From: Dyella_B jejuensis
Lineage (GTDB): Bacteria; Pseudomonadota; Gammaproteobacteria; Xanthomonadales; Rhodanobacteraceae
Direction: 5' to 3'
Assembly (NCBI RefSeq): GCF_044904675.1
Contig: NZ_JADIKJ010000006.1
Coordinates: 117,183-181,182, forward strand
Length of the DNA stretch: 64,000 nucleotides
The stretch's first letter is position 1. Each line of letters opens with the position of its first letter. A program made the position numbers and the translations under genes. Positions 1 through 8,088 of the stretch are shown one piece after another. The notes beneath the pieces were generated by a model. That model saw only the letters and a program-made list of their open reading frames with translations, was not told where the DNA came from and made no database searches.

Positions 1-81
1 ACCCTGGGCCGCTGGTTGCTCGGTTCGGTATCCGAAGACGTACTGGCGGGTTCGCACGTGCCGGTCACGGTCATCCGCTGA
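1..81 (+). CDS. Universal stress protein family, C-terminal fragment
   Basis: The window opens inside a gene. The frame from base 1 encodes 26 residues ending in a run like LAGSHVPVTVIR before TGA at 79-81. A Gly-Ser-Val-Ser-x-x-Val motif followed by a hydrophobic strand with a Pro-Val pair is the usual C-terminus of UspA-fold proteins, where the G-S/T-V-S motif contacts ATP phosphates in ATP-binding members. The N-terminal part lies outside the window, so one-domain and tandem-domain forms cannot be told apart. Confidence 0.7.
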   Translation, partial: TLGRWLLGSVSEDVLAGSHVPVTVIR

Positions 82-199
82 AAGTCCTCTTGCGGGGCAT
101 CAGGTCGGCTGGCATTAATCCGCCGCAGCGTTCACCCTCTATGCTGTTGTCCCCGATCTGTCATGAGCCGGGTGGCCTTTTTTGCACAGGAAATTCCAC

Positions 200-1021
200 G
201 TGGACTACAACACCGTCCTGCCATGGACCCTGGAGAGCTTGAACTTTGCCGACATCGACATCGCCCGCGTCCGGCATGACGAAAATCTTTTCTTGCTGCT
301 GTGCAGTGCCTCGTTCGTGGAAAGCGGTTCGGACCTGTACACGCATAACCTGATCGAGCATTTCGACGGCGACCCGGAGTTGCAGGCATGGCTGCGCGAA
401 CACTGGGAGCACGAGGAAATGCAGCACGGCCGGGCGCTGGCCGCCTACGTGCGCCACGTATGGCCGGAATTCGACTGGGACGCGGGTTTCCAGGCGTTCT
501 GGAACGATTACGGCGCGCTGTGCACGAACGAACAGCTGGAAAGCTCGCGTGGATTGGAACTGGCCGCGCGCTGCGTGGTGGAAACCGGTACTGCCAGCCT
601 TTATCGCGCATTGAACGATATCGTCGACGAACCAGTACTCAAGCAATTGACCAACCACATCAAGAGCGATGAAGTGCGGCATTACAAGCATTTCTACCAG
701 GCGTTCGTGCGCTATCGCGAGAACGAGCGGTTCGGACGCTACAAGGTATTCCGCGCGATCCTGCGCCGTGTCAACGAAATCCGCAACGAAGATAGCGATA
801 TCGCGCTGCGCCACGTCTTCAACCAGTGCTATCCGCACTACAAGAATGACAAGGCGCAGTTCCAGAAAGTGGCCGGTCCGGCCCAGGCGCTGCTGCGCCG
901 GCATATACCCGCAGAGATGACGGTAAAGATGCTGCTCAAGCCGCTGGGCCTGCCACCACGTTTGCAACAGACGCTCGAAAAGCCGCTGGCCCGCATCAGC
1001 GAGAGACTGTTCCTGCATTGA
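200..1021 (+). CDS. Diiron ferritin-like protein
   Basis: This 273-residue, mostly helical protein has no signal peptide. It shows two ExxH motifs, E73-E-M-Q-H76 region and E158-V-R-H161, plus buried glutamates E41 and E128. This is the two-Glu plus two-ExxH ligand set of carboxylate-bridged diiron sites in ferritin-like oxidases, seen directly. The start chosen is GTG at 200, because AGGAAA at 188-193 gives a proper ribosome-binding distance; an in-frame TTG at 182 lacks one. The C-terminus (about 235-273) is basic and leucine-rich. The gene stands alone between a stress protein and oppositely oriented lipoproteins. The substrate is unknown; an oxidase or hydroxylase role on a small molecule or lipid is possible. 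It is not a bacterioferritin, since the heme Met and typical length are absent. Confidence 0.75.
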   Translation: MDYNTVLPWTLESLNFADIDIARVRHDENLFLLLCSASFVESGSDLYTHNLIEHFDGDPELQAWLREHWEHEEMQHGRALAAYVRHVWPEFDWDAGFQAFWNDYGALCTNEQLESSRGLELAARCVVETGTASLYRALNDIVDEPVLKQLTNHIKSDEVRHYKHFYQAFVRYRENERFGRYKVFRAILRRVNEIRNEDSDIALRHVFNQCYPHYKNDKAQFQKVAGPAQALLRRHIPAEMTVKMLLKPLGLPPRLQQTLEKPLARISERLFLH

Positions 1022-1165
1022 TGCCCGCCGGACGCGGGCGTTATCGATTCGCCAGACAGCAAAACTTCGCGCCCTGCCATCCGCTCTCCGCCGCACGCAG
1101 AAAGAAGATTTACGTTACAGAGCGCCCACGCGACGAGAACGGCTGTTACATCGCCCGCGCCCTGC

Positions 1166-1636
1166 TTAATCCTTGCCGGCAGGCGACGGTGCCTGACCCG
1201 CGCTTTCGCGGGGCAGACTGTCGACGTGGCGCAGCGTCGCCTTCTCCATCTTCAACTGCGCCAGGTTCACCGGGCGGATCTGCTTGATCATGCAAGGCAT
1301 AAAGCCGCGCCCGACCATCACCTTGTCGAACCCGGTCTGCACCTGCCCGGCGAAAGAAGTCAGGCCGATGCCGTTGGTGAAAGTCAGGTTGCTGCAAGGC
1401 CACACATCGAGCAGGTACGCGCGCGTGGGGAGCGTATAGACCACCAATTGGGTATCGCTGAGCGGCTCCCACGAGTAAATGTTGCCCAGGATCAGGCGGA
1501 AACCCTGCACGGAAGCGCCCGCCGCAGCGTTGTATTGCTGCTGCCGGACTTGCAGGCGTTGCCCGTAGGGAATGCTCGAACACGCCGCCAGATACAAGCC
1601 GAGCAGGGCGGCGGTCAAGACGTGCATCTTTGCCAT
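1166..1636 (-). CDS. DUF6491-type outer-membrane lipoprotein
   Basis: This 156-residue protein has a short charged N-terminus, a hydrophobic stretch and a lipobox ending L-A-A-C at Cys19, so it should be lipidated and anchored in an envelope membrane. The mature part carries two further cysteines in the pattern PCSN and PCMI, about 37 residues apart, which may form a disulfide. This layout fits the small DUF6491 lipoproteins of Xanthomonadales, whose function is unknown. The ATG at 1636 has GAGG about 8 bases upstream. The next gene upstream on this strand is another lipoprotein; the 49-base gap would allow co-transcription. The C-terminal 25 residues look disordered. Confidence 0.7.
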   Translation of the reverse strand: MAKMHVLTAALLGLYLAACSSIPYGQRLQVRQQQYNAAAGASVQGFRLILGNIYSWEPLSDTQLVVYTLPTRAYLLDVWPCSNLTFTNGIGLTSFAGQVQTGFDKVMVGRGFMPCMIKQIRPVNLAQLKMEKATLRHVDSLPRESAGQAPSPAGKD

Positions 1637-1685
1637 GGCTATGTCCTCGATGACGCGAATGGCCGCGCGACCATCCTGCCTGTGT

Positions 1686-2420
1686 TTACTTCTTGCCTAC
1701 TTCGGTCCACTTGGACGGATCGTAGCCACCCGTTTCGAACACCAGCGTCTGCTTGCCGCCATCCTGCATTTCTACGTCCATGGCGATGCGCCTGGTTTTC
1801 TCCATGGCCTGGATGAAAGATTTATCGTCGCGGATGAATATCGCCGGCTCGCCTGTAGTCGGCAAAAACGCGCGCAACGGATGCGACTTGCCGTCGAACT
1901 GCGCCTGGATTACGCAATTGCCCTTGCATACGAAGCCATGGTCGCTACCGAACAGGAATACACTCTGGCCCCACTGGGTGTGGCGACGCAGTACCAGCCT
2001 TACCGCACGATCGCCCGACGGACGGGTACTGTAGAGACTCGCCGTGGATTGCGTACCGCCTTCCATCGGCCCGACCTGATAGGTCCATAGCGCCGCGAGG
2101 CGACGCTTTTCGCTCGTTTCCTTCCAGCGCCGCTCCACCTCGGGCAGCGTCTGTTGCACTTCCTTGGCCGCGGGCGAACTCGGGAATTGCTTGACGATTT
2201 CCTCGCCGAGCTGGGAGGCCATCTCGTCGTTCTTCATTTGCAACATCTGGCGATAAGTCTGCAGCTGGCTGTTCGCCTCGTTGGCTTCCGCCTGGGCCTG
2301 GGCCTTGGCGGCATCGGCAGGCGATGGCGTGTTCTGGCTCTGCTGCGAACAGGCGGCAAGTGCCAGCACACCGCACAGGGCAACAGCGGGAACGAAGCGG
2401 CGAACGAGCGGCAGGATCAT
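1686..2420 (-). CDS. Putative lipoprotein with N-terminal coiled coil
   Basis: This 244-residue protein has a signal peptide and a lipobox L-A-A-C with the lipidated cysteine at 24. Residues about 30-75 are rich in Ala, Gln and Glu and should form a coiled coil or helical hairpin. The rest (about 105-244) looks like a beta-rich domain with one close Cys pair (V-C-K-G-N-C). No enzymatic motif is visible. It is upstream of, and probably co-transcribed with, the DUF6491 lipoprotein. The family is not one I can name with confidence. Bases 2421-2679 upstream hold its promoter region and that of the divergent MFS gene, but I see no clear consensus elements. Confidence 0.65.
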   Translation of the reverse strand: MILPLVRRFVPAVALCGVLALAACSQQSQNTPSPADAAKAQAQAEANEANSQLQTYRQMLQMKNDEMASQLGEEIVKQFPSSPAAKEVQQTLPEVERRWKETSEKRRLAALWTYQVGPMEGGTQSTASLYSTRPSGDRAVRLVLRRHTQWGQSVFLFGSDHGFVCKGNCVIQAQFDGKSHPLRAFLPTTGEPAIFIRDDKSFIQAMEKTRRIAMDVEMQDGGKQTLVFETGGYDPSKWTEVGKK

Positions 2421-2679
2421 GGCAGCGCACCAGCAAAGGACAGAGCGCTAGCTTGGAACGAGCTATCGTCCGGTGCAACCGGCTGAGCCGGGCCGAATTG
2501 GCCGCGCCATTCGCGCAGGGCTTTACGATGGTATCGGCGAAGGAGGCCGGCGCATCGCATACGCAAGGCGCATTCGAGGATGTCTGTGCCTTGGCGAACA
2601 AAGCTTGGCGCGTGTTCCACGCGCACTTTGCGCTAGACGGCAAGACGTCGATAATGCCGCGACAGAATAAGGATTCCTC

Positions 2680-3951
2680 ATGCCGTCCTCCCCCTCGCCA
2701 GGTTCGGCGGATTCGCTGTTCCAGCACCGCGCGTATATCGCCTTCTGGTGCGCCCGCACGGCTTCCAGTTTCGGCTTCCAGATGCTGTCGGTGGCGGTGG
2801 GCTGGCAGATCTATGCGATGACCGGGCGGGCCTTCGACCTGGGCCTGATCGGCTTGGTGCAGTTCTTTCCTTCCGTATTGCTGGCGCTGCCGGCGGGCCA
2901 TCTCGCCGACCAGTTCGACCGGCGGCGGATCGTGTTGATCGGCCAGATCGTGGAATGGGCCGCCATCGTGCTGCTGACCGCGCTGACCTTGCTGCATGCC
3001 ATCAACGAAGCAGGCATTCTGTTGCTGATCTTTACTATCAGCGTCGCCAAGGCATTCGAATCGCCTTCCATGCAATCGATGGTGCCAGCGCTGGTTCCTC
3101 CTGCCTTGCTGCCGCGCGCGATGGCGGTGAACGGCTCGGCGATGCAGGCGGCGATGATCATGGGACCGGCGCTGGGCGGCCTGCTTTATGTGGCCGGACC
3201 CGGCGTGGTGTACGCGGTATCAGCCGTGCTGTACCTGATCGCAGCGTCCATGGTGTCGCTGTTGCGCTACGAGCACACCCCTCCGAAACGCGAGCCGGCG
3301 ACGCTCAAGACCTTGTTCGCCGGCGTGCATTTCATTCGCGAGCGCAAGGACGTGCTGGGCGTGATTTCACTGGATCTCTTTGCGGTGCTGCTGGGCGGCG
3401 CGACGGCGCTGTTGCCGATCTTTGCCAAGGACGTCCTGCATACCGGGCCGTGGGGCCTGGGACTTTTGCGCGCCGCCCCGGCGGCGGGCGCATTGCTGAT
3501 GTCGTTCTGGCTCGCCCGCAACAGCCTGGAACGCCGCGTAGGCAAGATCATGTTTGCCTCGGTGGCCGGCTTCGGCGTCGCAACACTGGTGTTCGCGCTT
3601 TCCAAGCTAGTGTGGCTATCGCTGCTGGCGCTGTTCGCGCTCGGCGCCTTCGACATGGTCAGCATGGTGATCCGTGGCTCGCTGGTGCAATTGGATACGC
3701 CCGATGCCATGCGAGGCCGGGTCAGCGCGGTCAACGCCATCTTCATCAATACTTCCAACCAGCTGGGCGAATTCGAGTCGGGCATGGCGGCGGCATGGCT
3801 GGGAGCCGTGGGCGCAACGATAGTCGGCGGTATCGGCACGCTGGTGGTGGTTGGGCTCTGGATGTGGATGTTCCCTGGCCTCAGGCGCCGGCAACGTTTG
3901 CATGTAGAGGTGGTAACGGAAACGCAAGAGGCATCGGCGCAAACCATTTGA
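2680..3951 (+). CDS. MFS transporter, EntS-like exporter
   Basis: This 423-residue integral membrane protein has about 12 predicted transmembrane helices. The loop between helices 2 and 3 carries the MFS signature as G-H-L-A-D-Q-F-D-R-R-R (about residues 73-83), typical of the EntS/MFS_3 branch that exports siderophores or drugs. Length and spacing match the family, with no truncation. It is followed after 37 bases by a glutathione S-transferase gene on the same strand. The substrate cannot be read from the sequence. No siderophore biosynthesis genes are nearby, so enterobactin export should not be assumed. Confidence 0.85.
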   Translation: MPSSPSPGSADSLFQHRAYIAFWCARTASSFGFQMLSVAVGWQIYAMTGRAFDLGLIGLVQFFPSVLLALPAGHLADQFDRRRIVLIGQIVEWAAIVLLTALTLLHAINEAGILLLIFTISVAKAFESPSMQSMVPALVPPALLPRAMAVNGSAMQAAMIMGPALGGLLYVAGPGVVYAVSAVLYLIAASMVSLLRYEHTPPKREPATLKTLFAGVHFIRERKDVLGVISLDLFAVLLGGATALLPIFAKDVLHTGPWGLGLLRAAPAAGALLMSFWLARNSLERRVGKIMFASVAGFGVATLVFALSKLVWLSLLALFALGAFDMVSMVIRGSLVQLDTPDAMRGRVSAVNAIFINTSNQLGEFESGMAAAWLGAVGATIVGGIGTLVVVGLWMWMFPGLRRRQRLHVEVVTETQEASAQTI

Positions 3952-3988
3952 ACGCCATCGAACACAAACGGTCGGAACAGGACATAAC

Positions 3989-4663
3989 ATGATCACGGTT
4001 CACCATCTGAATAATTCGCGCTCGCAGCGCATCCTGTGGCTGCTCGAAGAACTCGGCCTGCCCTATGAGATCAAGCGCTACGAGCGTGATCCCAAGACCA
4101 TGTTGGCGCCCCCGGCATTGCGTGCCGTGCATCCGCTGGGCAAGGCGCCGGTGGTTACCGATGGCGAACTGACGCTGGCCGAATCCGGCGCGATCATTGA
4201 ATACCTGGCCGATCGCTACGGCGCGGAGCGTTTGATCCCGGCGCATGGCACCCCGGCACGCCTGCGCTGTAATTATTGGCTGCACTATGCGGAAGGTTCG
4301 GCGATGCCCCCGCTTCTGTTGAAACTGGTGTTCCGACGGGTGGAAACCGCGCCCGCGCCGTTCTTCGTGCGGCCGGTGGCCCGGGCCATTGCCGGCAAGG
4401 TACAAAGCACCTTTGTCGATCCGCAGATCGCCCTGCATCTTTCCTACATGGAAGGGGAACTGGCCAAGGCCGAATGGTTTGGCGGTAACGATTTCAGTGT
4501 CGCGGACATTGTAATGAGCTTCCCGCTGGAAGCCGCGGCGACGCGCGGCGGACTGGGCGAGCACCATCCCCGCTTGCAAGCGTTCCTGCAGCGCATCCAT
4601 GCGCGGCCGGCTTATCAACGCGCGCTGGAGCGTGGCGGCGACTACAGCCTGTTGGGCAGCTGA
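3989..4663 (+). CDS. Glutathione S-transferase family protein
   Basis: This 224-residue protein has the two-domain GST layout. The N-terminal thioredoxin-like domain (1-80) has N-N-S-R-S-Q-R near residue 8, the cis-proline motif as G-K-A-P-V-V and the glutathione-binding E-S-G-A motif near residue 67. An all-helical C-terminal domain follows, with a conserved F-S-V-A-D-I segment near residue 170. The residue at the usual catalytic position is Ser, as in bacterial GSTs of the theta/beta-like groups. It lies 37 bases after the MFS exporter and is probably co-transcribed. A detoxification pair (conjugation then export) is possible but not shown by the sequence. Confidence 0.88.
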   Translation: MITVHHLNNSRSQRILWLLEELGLPYEIKRYERDPKTMLAPPALRAVHPLGKAPVVTDGELTLAESGAIIEYLADRYGAERLIPAHGTPARLRCNYWLHYAEGSAMPPLLLKLVFRRVETAPAPFFVRPVARAIAGKVQSTFVDPQIALHLSYMEGELAKAEWFGGNDFSVADIVMSFPLEAAATRGGLGEHHPRLQAFLQRIHARPAYQRALERGGDYSLLGS

Positions 4664-4739
4664 ACGCCGGCATGGCGATTAACGTCGCGCTCACGTCAAC
4701 ACTGGCAACGTCACTGCCTAAACAGTGGTGGAGCATCTC

Positions 4740-5057
4740 ATGAGCAGGCAAGCCGATATCGAACGTCGTCTCGATGACCTCAGCAACCGCGTGCGGCACT
4801 ACACCGATGGCGTCTCCGACTCCGCGGAGGGCCTGTTAATGCGCGGCAAGCGCGCAGTAGGCCGGTTCAATCGCCGCGATGCAGGCCGACGCATCTCCCA
4901 GGCAGCGGAAGGGTTCGCGGACGAAGCCAATTATCAATACCGCCGGCTGCGCCGGCAGGTAAACCGCCATCCCGCCACTACCGTGGCCATCGTCGCCGGC
5001 ACCATCGGTGCGTTCTTGCTGCTGCGCCGGGTATTGCGCAGCCATGATGAAGATTGA
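4740..5057 (+). CDS. Small DUF883/ElaB-like membrane-anchored protein
   Basis: This 105-residue protein starts at ATG 4740, with GGAG at 4730-4733 as ribosome-binding site. In-frame GTG codons at 4725 and 4728 are less likely. Residues 1-75 are highly charged and helical (many Arg, Asp and Glu). One transmembrane segment follows (about 82-97, preceded by H-P-A-T-T), and then a short basic-acidic tail. This matches the ElaB/YqjD/DUF883 plan, in which a C-terminal helix anchors the protein in the inner membrane and the soluble part can bind ribosomes. It ends just before a terminator shared with convergent aceE. Confidence 0.65.
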   Translation: MSRQADIERRLDDLSNRVRHYTDGVSDSAEGLLMRGKRAVGRFNRRDAGRRISQAAEGFADEANYQYRRLRRQVNRHPATTVAIVAGTIGAFLLLRRVLRSHDED

Positions 5058-5085
5058 CCCTCGATTCGGCCGCAGGGTGTAAAAA

Positions 5086-5111
5086 GAAAGCCCGCCAAAT
5101 GGCGGGCTTTC
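5086..5111. terminator. Bidirectional rho-independent terminator
   Basis: A perfect 11-bp inverted repeat (GAAAGCCCGCC, loop AAAT, then its complement) lies between two convergent genes. Each arm ends in A or T runs, so it can act in both directions, for the DUF883-like gene and for aceE. Confidence 0.9.
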
Positions 5112-5115
5112 TGCT

Positions 5116-7809
5116 TCAAACCGCCTGCGGACTCGGCTTGTCCGGATCGAGCTTGTACTCGCGGATCGCGCGCGCCACATCCTTGGCGTTGACCTTGCCG
5201 TCCTTCGCCAGCGCCGCCAGCGCCGCATGCGCAATCCAGTAGCGATCCACTTCGAAGAAGCCACGCAAATGCTCGCGGGTATCCGAGCGGCCGAAGCCAT
5301 CGGTACCGAGCGCGGTGTAGCGCATGCCGTCGGGCATGAAGGCGCGAATCTGGTCGGCGAACTCGCGCACGTAGTCGGTCGCGGCAATCGCCGGTCCTTG
5401 GCGGCCTTGCAGCAGTCCGGTGACGTAAGGCACGCGCTGCTCGGCTTCCGGATGCAAGCGATTCCAGCGCTCGGCATCGAAACCATCACGACGCAGTTCG
5501 ATGAAACTGGGCACCGACCAGATATCCGCGCTGACGCCGAAATCCTTCTCCAGCAATTCGGCCGCGGCAATTACCTCGCGCAGGATCGTACCTGAGCCAA
5601 GAAGCTGCACCCGTGGCTCGCTCTTCTTCGGCTTGCCGGCATCCTTGAACAGGTACATGCCCTTGACGATGCCTTCCTCGACCCCTTGCGGCAGGTCGGG
5701 ATGGGCATAGTTTTCGTTCATCACGGTGAGGTAGTAGTACACATCCTCCTGGTCTTCCAGCATGCGGCGCGTGCCGTCCTGCAGGATCACCGCCACTTCG
5801 TAGGAGAAAGTCGGGTCATACGCGCGTACGTTCGGGATCGCGCCCGCCATCAGGTGCGAATGGCCGTCTTCGTGCTGCAGGCCTTCGCCATTGAGTGTGG
5901 TACGACCGGCCGTACCGCCGATCAGGAAACCACGCGAACGCATGTCGCCGGCGGCCCAGGCGAGATCGCCGATACGCTGGAAACCGAACATCGAGTAATA
6001 GATGAAGAACGGCAGCATCGGCTGGTTGCTGATGCTGTAGCTGGTCGCCGCGGCCATCCAGGCGGCCATGCCACCGGCTTCGGAAATGCCTTCCTGCAAC
6101 ACCTGGCCCTTCTGGTCCTCGCGGTAATACAGCAACTGGTCCGCGTCCTGCGGACGGTACTTCTGGCCGAACGGCGCATAGATGCCGATCTGGCGGAACA
6201 TGCCTTCCATGCCGAACGTGCGCGCCTCGTCGGCGACGATCGGCACCACGCGCGGACCGATGCCCTTGTCGCGCAACAGCAGGTTCATGCCGCGCACGAG
6301 CGCCATGGTGGTGGAGATTTCACGATCGCCGGTACCCTTGGTGATCTGCTCGAACGCGGCCAGTTCCGGCGCCTTGAGCTTCACGTCGGTATGGCGGCGG
6401 CGTTGCGGCAGCGAGCCGCCGAGCGCCTTGCGGCGTTCCAGCATGTACTGCACTTCCGGCGAGTCTTTGCCGGGGTGGTAGTACGGCACGTCCTTGAGTT
6501 TGTCGTCCGGCACCGGGATGTTGAAGCGGTCGCGGAAGTGGCGCACCGCTTCGTCGTCCAGCTTCTTCTGCTGGTGCGTGGGGTTCTGCGATTCGCCGGC
6601 CGCACCCATGCCGTAGCCCTTCACCGTCTTGGCGAGGATCACGGTGGGCATGCCCTTGGTGTTCACCGCGGCGTGATAGGCGGCGTACACCTTGTGCGGA
6701 TCGTGGCCGCCGCGGTTGAGGCGCCAGATGTCGTCATCGCTCAGGTTGGTGACCATCTCGCGCGTCTCCGGATACTTGCCGAAGAAATGTTCGCGCGTGT
6801 AGGCGCCGCCGAAGGCCTTGCAGGCCTGGTACTCGCCGTCGATGGTTTCCATCATCAATTTGCGCAACACGCCCTTGGTGTCGCGAGCCAGGAGCGGGTC
6901 CCAGTAGCTGCCCCAGACGACCTTGATGGCGTTCCAGCCAGCGCCGCGGAACACGCCTTCCAGTTCCTGGATGATCTTGCCGTTGCCGCGCACCGGGCCG
7001 TCCAGGCGCTGCAGGTTGCAGTTGATCACGAAGATCAGGTTGTCCAGCCCCTCGCGGCCGGCCAGCGAGATCGCGCCCAGCGATTCGGGCTCGTCGGTTT
7101 CGCCGTCGCCCATGAAGCACCAGATTTTGCGGTCGCTCTTGGGAATCAGGCCGCGATGCTCGAGATACTTCCAGAACTGCGCCTGGTAGATGGCCTGGAT
7201 CGGACCCAGGCCCATCGATACGGTCGGCACCTGCCAATAGTCAGGCATCAGCCAAGGATGCGGATACGAGGATAGACCGCGACCATGTCCGGCCACTTCC
7301 ATGCGGAACAGGTCGAGCTGGTCTTCGGCGATACGGCCCTCCAGGAAGGAACGCGCATAGACGCCCGGGCTGGAATGGCCCTGATGGAACACCAGGTCGC
7401 CCGGATGATCGGCGCTGGGCGCGCGCCAGAAATGGTTGAAGCCCACGTCGTACAGCGTGGCGGACGAAGCGAAGCTGGCGATGTGCCCCCCCAGTTCGCC
7501 CGGCTTGCGATTGGCGCGCACCACCATCGCCATCGCGTTCCAGCGGATCAGCGTGCGGATACGCCATTCCATGGCACCGTCGCCAGGCATCTTCGCTTCC
7601 AGATGCGGCGGAATGGTGTTGACGTACTCGGTGGTCGGGTCGAACGGCAGGTAGCCGCCGGAACGGCGGGTGGAGTCGACCAGACGCTCCAGCAGGTAAT
7701 GCGCGCGCTCGGTGCCTTCGCGATTGATGACGGCACTGAGCGATTCGACCCATTCCTGGGTTTCCGCGGGGTCGAGGTCCTGGTGGAGGATGTCGTCGAG
7801 TTGATCCAT
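5116..7809 (-). CDS. aceE: Pyruvate dehydrogenase E1 component, homodimeric type
   Basis: This 897-residue enzyme performs the thiamine-diphosphate-dependent decarboxylation of pyruvate and reductive acetylation of the E2 lipoyl domain, feeding acetyl-CoA into the TCA cycle. The length and the cofactor motif G-D-G-E-T-D-E-P-E-S near residue 232, continuing to N-C-N-L-Q-R-L-D-G-P-V, are those of gammaproteobacterial AceE. A conserved active-site H-Q-G-H-S-S-P-G segment lies near residue 140. The ATG at 7809 has GGAG 8 bases upstream. The genes for E2 and E3 are not adjacent: the downstream neighbour is convergent, so this aceE is monocistronic or ends its operon. No PdhR-type regulator gene is nearby. 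Confidence 0.97.
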   Translation of the reverse strand: MDQLDDILHQDLDPAETQEWVESLSAVINREGTERAHYLLERLVDSTRRSGGYLPFDPTTEYVNTIPPHLEAKMPGDGAMEWRIRTLIRWNAMAMVVRANRKPGELGGHIASFASSATLYDVGFNHFWRAPSADHPGDLVFHQGHSSPGVYARSFLEGRIAEDQLDLFRMEVAGHGRGLSSYPHPWLMPDYWQVPTVSMGLGPIQAIYQAQFWKYLEHRGLIPKSDRKIWCFMGDGETDEPESLGAISLAGREGLDNLIFVINCNLQRLDGPVRGNGKIIQELEGVFRGAGWNAIKVVWGSYWDPLLARDTKGVLRKLMMETIDGEYQACKAFGGAYTREHFFGKYPETREMVTNLSDDDIWRLNRGGHDPHKVYAAYHAAVNTKGMPTVILAKTVKGYGMGAAGESQNPTHQQKKLDDEAVRHFRDRFNIPVPDDKLKDVPYYHPGKDSPEVQYMLERRKALGGSLPQRRRHTDVKLKAPELAAFEQITKGTGDREISTTMALVRGMNLLLRDKGIGPRVVPIVADEARTFGMEGMFRQIGIYAPFGQKYRPQDADQLLYYREDQKGQVLQEGISEAGGMAAWMAAATSYSISNQPMLPFFIYYSMFGFQRIGDLAWAAGDMRSRGFLIGGTAGRTTLNGEGLQHEDGHSHLMAGAIPNVRAYDPTFSYEVAVILQDGTRRMLEDQEDVYYYLTVMNENYAHPDLPQGVEEGIVKGMYLFKDAGKPKKSEPRVQLLGSGTILREVIAAAELLEKDFGVSADIWSVPSFIELRRDGFDAERWNRLHPEAEQRVPYVTGLLQGRQGPAIAATDYVREFADQIRAFMPDGMRYTALGTDGFGRSDTREHLRGFFEVDRYWIAHAALAALAKDGKVNAKDVARAIREYKLDPDKPSPQAV

Positions 7810-7957
7810 GAAACGTCTCCGCGGCGCCAGGCGCCGCCATGCGGTGGATGCGCGTCGCTGGGGGGGCGACGAAACCGGGGCTTCGATCCGGTGACTGTGG
7901 CCGGCACGGGACGGGGACCGCGTGGCATGTTCGCCGCTGGACGAGCTAAGTCTTCCG

Positions 7958-7987
7958 ATTCTAGCCCCCGGGCGGTTATCCCGCCAA
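7958..7987 (-). promoter_or_regulatory. Candidate sigma-70 promoter of aceE
   Basis: On the minus strand TTGGCG is followed after 18 bases by TAGAAT, preceded by GGC, roughly 150 bases before the aceE start. The spacing is one base above optimum and the -35 box matches in 4 of 6 positions, so this is a candidate only. The region between maeB and aceE has no gene. Confidence 0.4.
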
Positions 7988-8040
7988 TTGCGGCGCCATT
8001 ACATACGTATGCGCACGGGAAGCGGCCGCGCGCTGCGGGA

Positions 8041-8072
8041 AAGAAAGCCCCTGGCCGGATCGCGCCGGGGTG
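8041..8072 (-). terminator. Candidate terminator after maeB
   Basis: Read on the minus strand, CCCCGG and CCAGGGGC can pair with one bulge, followed by TTTCTTT. It lies 17 bases after the maeB stop. The stem is short and imperfect. Confidence 0.4.
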
Positions 8073-8088
8073 TCCGCACCATGATGGA

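Noticed and set aside
1018..1287. Small plus-strand open frame after the ferritin-like gene
   Set aside because: It overlaps the DUF6491 lipoprotein gene on the other strand and has low-complexity Arg/Pro content without an SD.
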